Part shown: piece by piece, positions 19,308 through 27,329 of the stretch
How positions within the stretch are numbered: the first letter of the stretch is position 1
How the letters are laid out: every line of letters starts with the position of its first letter
From: an uncultured Bacteroidota bacterium
GTDB lineage: Bacteria; Bacteroidota; Bacteroidia; Flavobacteriales; Flavobacteriaceae
Assembly (NCBI GenBank): GCA_902582405.1
Contig: CACHSA010000002.1
Coordinates: 97,397 to 161,396, forward strand
Direction: 5' to 3'
DNA: 64,000 nucleotides
Notes under the pieces: generated by a model
The model's database searches: none
Told to the model about the DNA's origin: nothing
Seen by the model: the letters and a program-made list of their open reading frames with translations, nothing else
Made by a program: the position numbers and the translations under genes

Positions 19308-21122
19308 CTAGAATTCCGTATATTTTAACTCTAAAGTTAATTTTTTATCAATTAGACTCTCGGGAGGATTTTCATTTAAAATAACTGTGCCTAACGGATT
19401 ATATATAGCCCCTTCAGGTATTGCAATTTCGTCAGTTTCGTTTTTTAAAATTGCTGTTCTAGATCTAATAAATGCTACATCTGAGGTAACAACTAGAGAA
19501 AGAGGTATGTTCTCTGAATACACTCCATCGCTTAAGTTAATTAATTCAGATACGTGCTCTGTAATATTGATTTTATATCTAAATGGCTTGCCATCCTTAT
19601 ACTCCAATTTCCCTCCATGAAGAATTTTATTTAAAGTCGGGTCCGTTTCGCTGCTTGTTGGGTCAGAGAAATAGTCTGAAACAGGAAGGTTGTCTGACGT
19701 TTTATACACATACAGCCTTTCTGCAATTAAACTTTGAATGTTCCAATTTTGGACAAACAAAGGATCGACATAAAAAATTAGGTTAGCCTCATTTATTAAA
19801 ATATTGTTTTTTGTTCTCAAATCGTCAATAACCTCAGAGCTTCCTTCTTTATCAAAAAGATTTAAAATTGATCTAGTACCTAAACCTCCCTTAAGGTAAA
19901 TTTTACCTGACGAAAGGGTATTTTCTGGCATGTCATAATTTTTAAAATGATTGATTTTTACACCTCCAATCGGCAACTCCAAAACTCTTTCACCCTCTTC
20001 AATAGTGTCGTCTGTCAAAATATTTTGAGTGCCATTATCATCAACCAAATCAAAATTATATTTTACCTTAATTGATGCTCCGGTCATATTCAATAGCATA
20101 TAAATATCCTCATTCGAGTTGGATATTCTAAAATTTATAGACTTTATGTGATTGTGAAAATTATTAGCATTTTCTAGAGCCTCCGTACTTTCCATGTCTA
20201 GTATTTTTTCTTGAAAAAATGATTTGTCAAGAGGTATCCTAATCCTTGGTGTTAGTCTTGTTTCAACAACCTCAGTCTCGTCGATACTTTCTGTTTCGGG
20301 ATCATCTTCTTTGTAATTGTATCTTATTTCATTAAAGTCTAACTCATAAGGATAATCTGCTAAAACTCTACCTAAAAAACCTTCTTCATAATAATCTCTT
20401 TGTGAGTAATATTTTTTTATACTTTCAAAATTATTATCTGGGTCTAGATCATTAAAGAAATATGTTAATTCAGTTACCTTAAAGTTGAATTGAGTATTTT
20501 TATTTCCGTAAATAGAATCAACACTGTACACTTTATTTTCACTATCATATGAACTGTTATCAACATCTGTTAAATCAGAAATTCCGTCACCATCAGAATC
20601 TGAATTGAGAGGATTTGTTCCGTTACGCTGCTCCTCAATATCAGTTACACCGTCACCATCTGTATCGCTATTAGGGTCATTTGGATCAATATCAAAGGCA
20701 TCTATCACCCCATCATTATCTGAATCCCTTTGATCAACTATAAAGGGTATTTCAAGATAAACATCCTTAACTCTTTCATTTTCTTCAATAACCTTTGTGT
20801 TGTTAGGGTCCCCCTCTAATTCACGATTTTGAGAAAAATTTCCAAAAATACTATTGGGTGGAATATTAATTTGTGTAGTGAAATTTGCCGAACTCCTCCC
20901 AAAAAAAGGGAGTGAAAGCTCACCTAAATGCATGAAAACCTGTCTATCAGACTGTATATCAGCAATTGAATCAGTTTTAGTGTAGACTGGAAAGTATTCC
21001 GTTTTAGTTTCAAAATCAGATGTAGTTACAAGATCTACACCAATAGTGTTGAATTCCTCGTTGCAGGAATAATTAAAAAATATAATAAAAAGAGTTAGTA
21101 AAAGAAAATTGATAAGTTTCAT
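19308..21122 (-). CDS. DUF4270 lipoprotein with calcium-type (thrombospondin type 3-like) insert
   Basis: 604-residue exported lipoprotein: signal MKLINFLLLTLFIIFFNYSC with lipid-modified Cys20. I start at the ATG at 21122. The body matches the DUF4270 family of Bacteroidota outer-surface proteins, found next to the short glycogen-synthase gene and panC in many flavobacteria. Residues about 133-190 are an Asp-rich stretch with three DxDxDG-type repeats (RDSDNDGVID, SDTDGDGVTD, NSDSDGDGISD), the calcium-binding pattern of thrombospondin type 3 repeats, before the DUF4270 segment resumes at VYSVDSIYGN. Function is unknown. Confidence 0.85.
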   Translation of the reverse strand: MKLINFLLLTLFIIFFNYSCNEEFNTIGVDLVTTSDFETKTEYFPVYTKTDSIADIQSDRQVFMHLGELSLPFFGRSSANFTTQINIPPNSIFGNFSQNRELEGDPNNTKVIEENERVKDVYLEIPFIVDQRDSDNDGVIDAFDIDPNDPNSDTDGDGVTDIEEQRNGTNPLNSDSDGDGISDLTDVDNSSYDSENKVYSVDSIYGNKNTQFNFKVTELTYFFNDLDPDNNFESIKKYYSQRDYYEEGFLGRVLADYPYELDFNEIRYNYKEDDPETESIDETEVVETRLTPRIRIPLDKSFFQEKILDMESTEALENANNFHNHIKSINFRISNSNEDIYMLLNMTGASIKVKYNFDLVDDNGTQNILTDDTIEEGERVLELPIGGVKINHFKNYDMPENTLSSGKIYLKGGLGTRSILNLFDKEGSSEVIDDLRTKNNILINEANLIFYVDPLFVQNWNIQSLIAERLYVYKTSDNLPVSDYFSDPTSSETDPTLNKILHGGKLEYKDGKPFRYKINITEHVSELINLSDGVYSENIPLSLVVTSDVAFIRSRTAILKNETDEIAIPEGAIYNPLGTVILNENPPESLIDKKLTLELKYTEF

Positions 21123-21132
21123 CAACTAATAA

Positions 21133-21933
21133 TTACAAAAAGTATTTTTTGAAGAAGTTCGAATGTCCATTTTCTTTTTTTGCGTTATCAAAGTCTAAAA
21201 TAGGTTTATCAAATTGCTTTAATTTATCTAACAAACTTGTACTCAAGTTATCTGTATAAGTTATTGCTCCATCTGAGTGATCTAAAGCAAGTGATATTAA
21301 AGAATCATAATCGGGTTTATTGATTGAATCTAAATTTAAATTTATCTCATCAAATTTAATTTTGTCTTTAAGTTTTTTATTTAAAATTCCTCCCATATCA
21401 TTTTCATATATTGATGTTACAATCTTACTTTTACTGAATATTTGGTCATTTTTAAAATAAGTTTTCATGTATAGGGGAAACAATGAGGTAAACCATCCAT
21501 GACAATTAATTATATCTGGAGACCAGTTTAATTTTTTAATAGTTTCTAAAACACCTTTAGTGAAAAAAATCATTCTCTCATCATTATCTTTAAAACTATT
21601 TCCTTTCATATCCACTAGCATTTGCTTTCGCTTAAAGTATTCTTCATTATCTATGAAATAAACCTGCATTCTTTCCTTAGGTATAGAAGCAACTTTGATT
21701 ATGAGAGGCATGTCTATATCATTGATTACCAAATTCATGCCAGAAAGTCTTATTACCTCATGCAGTTGATGACGGCGCTCATTAATTATACCATACTTAG
21801 GCATAAAAATTCTGGTTTGTCCACCCATATCATTAATTTCCTTTGGAACTTTAAATGAGCTTTTGGAAAGTATAGTTTCAGGTAAGTAAGGAACTACCTC
21901 TGAAGAAATAATGAGTGTTCTAGTGTTACGCAT
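21133..21933 (-). CDS. Glycogen/starch synthase N-terminal domain protein (GT5, short form)
   Basis: 266 residues corresponding only to the N-terminal Rossmann domain of GT5 glycogen synthase. I start at ATG 21933 (MRNTRTLIISSEVVPYLPET); the frame is open upstream, but a promoter-like box at 21961-21968 lies inside that extension. Segments seen are MGGQTRIFMPKYGIINERRHQLHEVI and SPDIINCHGWFTSLFPLYMK. The C-terminal GT5 half with the ADP-glucose site is missing, as in the short homologue kept beside panC across Flavobacteriaceae, so it may not be an active glycogen synthase. Confidence 0.85.
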   Translation of the reverse strand: MRNTRTLIISSEVVPYLPETILSKSSFKVPKEINDMGGQTRIFMPKYGIINERRHQLHEVIRLSGMNLVINDIDMPLIIKVASIPKERMQVYFIDNEEYFKRKQMLVDMKGNSFKDNDERMIFFTKGVLETIKKLNWSPDIINCHGWFTSLFPLYMKTYFKNDQIFSKSKIVTSIYENDMGGILNKKLKDKIKFDEINLNLDSINKPDYDSLISLALDHSDGAITYTDNLSTSLLDKLKQFDKPILDFDNAKKENGHSNFFKKYFL

Positions 21934-21960
21934 AAATTTTTTGCAATTAGAAAAGTTTAG

Positions 21961-21968
21961 CAAAATTA
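21961..21968 (-). promoter_or_regulatory. Bacteroidota -7 promoter box for the GT5/DUF4270 pair
   Basis: The minus strand reads TAATTTTG, matching TAnnTTTG, with its edge 27 bases upstream of the ATG at 21933. It lies inside the longer possible reading frame and therefore supports the shorter start. No clear -33 TTG at consensus spacing. Confidence 0.5.
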
Positions 21969-22025
21969 CAAAAAATCTTTTCTTGAACTTAAAAAAGACT
22001 AAATTTAGAATTATAAACACTTATA

Positions 22026-22868
22026 TTGAGAAGTTTTAATCATTCCACTGAAATACTTAAGCTTTTAAAAAGGCGGAAATATAAAAGTCTTGGCCTGGTA
22101 CCCACAATGGGGTCACTACACAACGGGCACATTAAACTTATTGAAGCATGTTCAATGTATTGTGATGAAAATATTGTTTCAATTTTCGTAAACCCAACTC
22201 AATTTAATAACAAAAAAGATTTGGAAAACTATCCTCAATCTATCAAAAATGACATTGATATTATAAATAAAATTAGTCCAAACATTATAGTTTACACTCC
22301 CAAAGCGTCAGATCTATATGATTCACCAGCAAAAGCAGAAGTTTTCGATTTAGATGGAATTGATGAGTTAATCGAAGGAAAATACAGAAAGGGCCATTTC
22401 CAAGGTGTTGCAACTATTGTTAAAAAGCTTTTTGAAAGGTTTTCTCCAGATTATGCATTTTTTGGAGAAAAAGACTATCAACAAATTTTAGTTGTAAAGA
22501 AACTAATAATAAATTATAATTTGAAAATTAAAATCAAAAGTATCTCTACTGTGAGGGAAAAAAATGGGTTAGCAATGAGCTCAAGAAATATATTATTAGA
22601 CAAGGAAACAAGAGATGATGCGAAAATAATTTATGAATCTCTCTGTACAGCAAAGAAAATGATAAAATCAAAAAAATTGGAAGAAATAAACTACTTTATT
22701 AGCAATTTCTATGTTAATAAGAAAAAATTTAAACTTGAATACTTCTATATCGCTGAAAATCATTCTTTAAAAGTGGTGACATCTTTAAATTCTAATTTGA
22801 AATTAAGGGCTTTTATTAGTGTAAAAGTTAAGGGAATAAGGCTTATTGATAATATTGCTCTCTTTTAA
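22026..22868 (+). CDS. panC: Pantothenate synthetase
   Basis: 280-residue PanC joining pantoate and beta-alanine with ATP to make pantothenate. ATP-site motifs are LVPTMGSLHNGHIKLI (residues about 23-38), VSIFVNPTQFNNKKDL, FGEKDYQQILVVKKL and MSSRNILL. The start is TTG at 22026 (TTG AGA AGT TTT AAT CAT), which places the MRSFNHSTEIL N-terminus correctly. The next gene starts at the last base of the panC stop region, so panD, which follows panC in many flavobacteria, is not here. Confidence 0.95.
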   Translation: MRSFNHSTEILKLLKRRKYKSLGLVPTMGSLHNGHIKLIEACSMYCDENIVSIFVNPTQFNNKKDLENYPQSIKNDIDIINKISPNIIVYTPKASDLYDSPAKAEVFDLDGIDELIEGKYRKGHFQGVATIVKKLFERFSPDYAFFGEKDYQQILVVKKLIINYNLKIKIKSISTVREKNGLAMSSRNILLDKETRDDAKIIYESLCTAKKMIKSKKLEEINYFISNFYVNKKKFKLEYFYIAENHSLKVVTSLNSNLKLRAFISVKVKGIRLIDNIALF

Positions 22869-23833
22869 TGTCAAATTCATTTAAAAGAATATTTTATAAA
22901 ACAGCACCTCCATTAGCAGGTCTTTTCTTTATATATCTTTCCTTTTACTACACAAGCCAAGCTGAGAGAAATGAAATATATAGATCCCTAAAAGAGGCAA
23001 AGGTTGAATATATATTTTTATCTATTCTTCTTGGGATTATAAGCTTCCTTTCTCGTGCATACAGATGGAATTATATGCTTAACTCGATGGGGTATTACCC
23101 AAAATTAATCAATAATGTTTTAGCTGTTTTTGTGACTTATTTGGCAAATTTAGGGATACCACGGTCGGGAGAAATATTGAGGGCTTCGGTTATGCAATCA
23201 TATGAGTCAATACCATTTAACAAAGGATTTGGAACGGTAATTGCAGAGAGATTAGTTGATTTAATCATATTATTTTCTCTAATTTTTTTATGTTTATTTT
23301 TAGAAACAGACGCTTTTTTACCATTTGTAAAACAGAAGATAAATTTGTACACAAAAAAATATCATCTTCTCTTATTAGTACTCATTTTTTCACTACTAGT
23401 TTTTATCATTGCCAAAGTTTTCAAAGACAGAATGATTAAAAAAATTTCAAGTTTGCTTAATGAAATTAGTGTGGGGTTTATTACAATTTTGAAAATGAAA
23501 AATAAAATTTATTATGTAGCACATACCATACTGATTTGGACTACATACATTTTAGTTTTTTATATAATGAAGTTTAGTTTAAACGGAACTGAGATACTAG
23601 AATTTAAAGCACTTTTAGTATCTTTTGTCTTTGGAGCCATTTCAATAACAACTACAAACGGAGGTGTTGGTGTATACCCACTTTCAATATCAGTGGCTTT
23701 AGGTTTTTATGGTATACCACTCGAAACAAGTTTAGCATTCGGTTGGTTAACGTGGTCTGTTCAAACCATTGTGATCTTATTTTTTGGGGTTTTGTCTTTT
23801 TTCCTTCTTCCAATTGTTAATAATAAAGGTTAG
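22868..23833 (+). CDS. Flippase-like membrane protein (AglD/MprF transmembrane domain family)
   Basis: 321-residue polytopic inner-membrane protein of the UPF0104/lysylphosphatidylglycerol synthase transmembrane-domain family. Features are SFLSRAYRWNYMLNSMGY, NLGIPRSGEILRASVM, GTVIAERLVDLIIL, and near the C-terminus TTTNGGVGVYPLSISVALGFYG, all characteristic. There is no C-terminal tRNA-dependent aminoacylation domain, so it is not a complete MprF; relatives are thought to move lipids or lipid-linked precursors across the membrane. It overlaps panC by one base and precedes radA, a conserved flavobacterial order. Confidence 0.87.
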   Translation: MSNSFKRIFYKTAPPLAGLFFIYLSFYYTSQAERNEIYRSLKEAKVEYIFLSILLGIISFLSRAYRWNYMLNSMGYYPKLINNVLAVFVTYLANLGIPRSGEILRASVMQSYESIPFNKGFGTVIAERLVDLIILFSLIFLCLFLETDAFLPFVKQKINLYTKKYHLLLLVLIFSLLVFIIAKVFKDRMIKKISSLLNEISVGFITILKMKNKIYYVAHTILIWTTYILVFYIMKFSLNGTEILEFKALLVSFVFGAISITTTNGGVGVYPLSISVALGFYGIPLETSLAFGWLTWSVQTIVILFFGVLSFFLLPIVNNKG

Positions 23834-23876
23834 AAATCTTTATCTTAATAGTGCTCTTGATTAATTTTATTATGAA

Positions 23877-25238
23877 ATGAATAAAGAAAAAATAGTTTTT
23901 TTTTGCAATAATTGCGGTAATGAACACGCGAAGTGGCACGGTCAATGTAAATATTGTAAAGAGTGGAACTCTCTAAAAGAAGTAAGAAAAAGTTCTATAA
24001 AAATCAAATCTCAAATTGAAATCGCAGACTATTTTAAAAAAGAAAGTATTCCTCTTCGAATAAATGAAATAAATAGTGAAAATTTAATGAGGCTAAGGGT
24101 AAATGACAGCGAATGGAATAGGGTTCTTGGAGGAGGTCTAGTGCCTGGATCAATTTGCTTAATTAGCGGGGAGCCTGGAATAGGAAAATCCACTTTATTA
24201 TTACAAATTTCAATAAAGTTTGATAAAAGAATACTATATGTATCTGGAGAAGAAAGTCAACAGCAGATAAAAGTTCGTTCTGATAGAATTGGAGAAGAAT
24301 TAGGTGAGGTTTTTATTTTGAGTGAGACTGAAATAGAGAGTGTTTTTAAACATATCAAGAAGATTAATCCTGAAATAGTGATTATAGACTCAATTCAGAC
24401 TTTACATTCTAAAAGAGTGGAAGGTTCTCCCGGAAGTGTAATTCAAATAAGAGATTGTTCAAATGAACTTATTAAGTATGCAAAGAGTACTGGTTCAGCT
24501 GTCATATTAATAGGTCATTTAACTAAAGACGGTAACATAGCTGGTCCAAAGGTTTTAGAACATATGGTTGATGTAGTTATAAGTTTTGAAGGAGATAATA
24601 ATCATGCGTACAGAATATTAAGAGCTAAAAAAAATCGTTTTGGTTCAACAAGTGAAATAGGTATTTATGAAATGTCATCTTCGGGCCTGAAAGAAGTTAA
24701 GAACCCAAATGAAATTTTCTTGACATTAAATAACAGCAAAATGAGTGGACATGCAATTGGAGTATCAATGGAGGGTATGAGACCCTTAAATCTAGAGGTG
24801 CAAGCACTTGTGGGTAAAGCTGTTTACGGGACACCTCAAAGAAGCAGTAATGGATTTAACTCTAAAAGATTAAATATGCTCCTAGCAGTGTTGGAAAAAA
24901 GAGCTGGAATTCAATTATCTAACAAAGATGTTTTCTTAAACATAACGGGAGGAATTAAAAGCGAAGACCCATCTCTTGACCTAGCAGTAGTTTCAGCCAT
25001 TTTATCAAGTTATCACGACACCCCCATTAATGAAAAGATCTGTTTTGCTTCCGAAATTGGTCTATCGGGGGAACTCAGGCCTGTAATTAAGCTAGAAAAA
25101 AGAATTAGTGAGGCAGAAAAACTTGGTTATGAAGTATTTGTAACATCAAATTTTAAAAAAGAAAATATTAAAAAAAATAGGATCGAGATTTTAGAAATTA
25201 ATAAAATTGGTGGTCTTATGGCTAAATTATTTAAATAA
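23877..25238 (+). CDS. radA: DNA repair protein RadA (Sms)
   Basis: 453-residue RecA-like branch-migration protein. The N-terminal zinc finger uses Cys10, Cys13, Cys24 and Cys27 (CNNCGNEHAKWHGQCKYCKEW). Walker A is SGEPGIGKSTLL near residue 100, the RadA-specific KNRFGST is near residue 258, and the C-terminal Lon-type domain runs from about 320 to 453 (SEDPSLDLAVVSAI). It acts in homologous recombination and repair of stalled forks. Complete, with an ATG start; a second ATG five bases upstream is out of frame and closes at once. Confidence 0.96.
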   Translation: MNKEKIVFFCNNCGNEHAKWHGQCKYCKEWNSLKEVRKSSIKIKSQIEIADYFKKESIPLRINEINSENLMRLRVNDSEWNRVLGGGLVPGSICLISGEPGIGKSTLLLQISIKFDKRILYVSGEESQQQIKVRSDRIGEELGEVFILSETEIESVFKHIKKINPEIVIIDSIQTLHSKRVEGSPGSVIQIRDCSNELIKYAKSTGSAVILIGHLTKDGNIAGPKVLEHMVDVVISFEGDNNHAYRILRAKKNRFGSTSEIGIYEMSSSGLKEVKNPNEIFLTLNNSKMSGHAIGVSMEGMRPLNLEVQALVGKAVYGTPQRSSNGFNSKRLNMLLAVLEKRAGIQLSNKDVFLNITGGIKSEDPSLDLAVVSAILSSYHDTPINEKICFASEIGLSGELRPVIKLEKRISEAEKLGYEVFVTSNFKKENIKKNRIEILEINKIGGLMAKLFK

Positions 25239-25267
25239 TTTAAGTTAAATTAAAGTAAAAAATTTGA

Positions 25268-26608
25268 ATGCAAAAAATTGTAAAATCTTTTTTAGATGAA
25301 GTAGGGAAAAGGAACCAAAATGAACCGGAATTTATGCAGGCTGTAACTGAGGTTGCCGAGACAGTAATCCCTTACATTTGTAAAAATGAAATTTACTATG
25401 GTCAAAATATACTCCTTAGAATGGTTGAACCTGAAAGAGTAGTTTCATTTAGAGTAGCATGGATCGATGACCAGGAAGAAATTAGAGTTAACAGAGGGTA
25501 CAGGATTGAAATGAATTCAGCGATAGGCCCTTACAAAGGTGGACTAAGATTTCATCCAAATGTAAACTTAAGTGTGCTTAAATTTTTAGCATTCGAACAA
25601 ATATTCAAAAATAGTTTAACTACCCTTCCAATGGGAGGCGGTAAAGGTGGATCAGATTTCAATCCAAAAGGTAAAACTGATACAGAAGTAATGAGATTCT
25701 GTCAGAGTTTTATGACAGAATTATTTCGTCACATTGGCCCCAACCGTGATATACCAGCAGGAGATATTGGTGTTGGCAGTAGAGAAATAGGTTACCTTTT
25801 TGGACAATACAAAAGATTAAAGAATGAATTCACCGGTGTTTTGACAGGAAAGGGGGTTAGTTGGGGAGGTTCACTTATCAGACCTGAGGCAACCGGTTAT
25901 GGTGTGGTATATTTTGTAGAAAAAATGTTGGAACAAAAAAATTTAGACTTCAAGAATAAGAAAGTATCCATTTCTGGTTCTGGAAATGTTGCTCAATATG
26001 CCGCTGAAAAGGTTATATCGCTTGGTGGTAAAGTTATTACGATGTCTGATTCCTCTGGCTTTATTTATGATAAAGATGGTATAGATATTGAAAAACTTAA
26101 GTACATAATGAAAATTAAAAATATCAATAGAGAAAGAATCAATAAGTATGCTGAGAAATATTCCTCAGCCTCTTACTATCAAAATAAAACTCCTTGGGGA
26201 ATAGAATGCGAAATAGCTATACCTTGCGCTACTCAAAATGAGTTAAATTTATCAGACGCAAAAAGTCTTATCAAAAAAGGATGTATCTGTGTTGGTGAAG
26301 GAGCAAATATGCCTACCACACCAGATGCAATTAGTTTATTTATTGCAAAAAAAATATTATTTGCACCAGGCAAGGCCTCAAATGCAGGTGGTGTAGCAGT
26401 TTCCGGTTTGGAAATGGCTCAAAATTCTTTACGATATAATTGGAGTAGAGACCAAGTAGACTCTAAGTTGAAAGAAATAATGAATGAAATTCATAAGTCC
26501 TGTTTAAAGTATGGCTCAGAGAAAAATTATACCAATTATGTTAAAGGCGCTAACATTGCAGGTTTTGTAAAAGTGGCTGATGCTATGATTGCCCAGGGGG
26601 TCGTCTAA
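25268..26608 (+). CDS. gdhA: Glutamate dehydrogenase (hexameric, NADP-type)
   Basis: 446-residue glutamate dehydrogenase that assimilates ammonium onto 2-oxoglutarate. Signature segments are GPYKGGLRFHPNVNLSVLKF, LPMGGGKGGSDFNPKGK (substrate Lys), GPNRDIPAGDIGVG and the Rossmann motif SGSGNVAQYAAEKV near residue 238. Length and sequence fit the approximately 450-residue, hexameric, NADP-linked class. It lies 29 bases after radA and one base before recO. Confidence 0.95.
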   Translation: MQKIVKSFLDEVGKRNQNEPEFMQAVTEVAETVIPYICKNEIYYGQNILLRMVEPERVVSFRVAWIDDQEEIRVNRGYRIEMNSAIGPYKGGLRFHPNVNLSVLKFLAFEQIFKNSLTTLPMGGGKGGSDFNPKGKTDTEVMRFCQSFMTELFRHIGPNRDIPAGDIGVGSREIGYLFGQYKRLKNEFTGVLTGKGVSWGGSLIRPEATGYGVVYFVEKMLEQKNLDFKNKKVSISGSGNVAQYAAEKVISLGGKVITMSDSSGFIYDKDGIDIEKLKYIMKIKNINRERINKYAEKYSSASYYQNKTPWGIECEIAIPCATQNELNLSDAKSLIKKGCICVGEGANMPTTPDAISLFIAKKILFAPGKASNAGGVAVSGLEMAQNSLRYNWSRDQVDSKLKEIMNEIHKSCLKYGSEKNYTNYVKGANIAGFVKVADAMIAQGVV

Positions 26609-26609
26609 A

Positions 26610-27329
26610 ATGATAATTTCAACAAAAGCAATTGTCCTTCGTAAAATAAAGTATAATGACTCTAGTCTTATAATAGATGTTTTTACAAATATTGAGGGGA
26701 GAAAGTCTTTTTTCTTAAAAGGAATATTAGCAGGAAAAAGAACAAAATTTAAGAATTCATATTTTCAACCTTTGTCACAGATTTTAATAAAATACAACAA
26801 GAGAGAAAGGAAAAAGATCAATTTTCTAATAGATTGTAGGCTTAACGTTCAATGCCAAAATTTATATATGGATTACTACAAGAGTTCAATTATTCTTTTC
26901 TTAAACGAGATTCTTAATATGTGTTTAATAGAAGAATCTAGTAATAAAAACTTATACCATTTTCTTGAAAGTTCACTTAAGTGGTTGAATGAAAATGATA
27001 AAATATCCAATTTCCATATCATATTTATTTTGAAACTTTTAGAATATTTAGGTATAAGTCCAAACTTAGAGAAATTTAATTCTAAGTTTCTTTCATTTGA
27101 AAATGGTTCTTTTGAAGATACAAAACCAGAGGGTTTATATGCAGAGGGTGAATCGATAAAACAAATAATCCGTTTATTAGGCATGAAATTTGATGATTGT
27201 TATTTGCTAACAATTAGTCAATTACAAAAACGTGAAATCCTTAAAATACTATTGGAGTATATTGAATATCATGTTCATGGTTTCAAGAAGCCCAATTCAC
27301 TTGATATATTACATCAAGTCTTTGAATAG
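26610..27329 (+). CDS. recO: DNA repair protein RecO
   Basis: 239-residue RecO, which with RecR loads RecA onto SSB-coated single strands. It starts at ATG 26610 (MIISTKAIVLRKIKYNDSSL), one base after the gdhA stop; the frame is open a little further upstream, but that would run into gdhA. An N-terminal OB fold (to about 80) is followed by a helical domain. The zinc-binding cysteines found in some RecO proteins are absent. In flavobacteria recO precedes a TonB-dependent receptor gene, as here. Confidence 0.9.
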   Translation: MIISTKAIVLRKIKYNDSSLIIDVFTNIEGRKSFFLKGILAGKRTKFKNSYFQPLSQILIKYNKRERKKINFLIDCRLNVQCQNLYMDYYKSSIILFLNEILNMCLIEESSNKNLYHFLESSLKWLNENDKISNFHIIFILKLLEYLGISPNLEKFNSKFLSFENGSFEDTKPEGLYAEGESIKQIIRLLGMKFDDCYLLTISQLQKREILKILLEYIEYHVHGFKKPNSLDILHQVFE

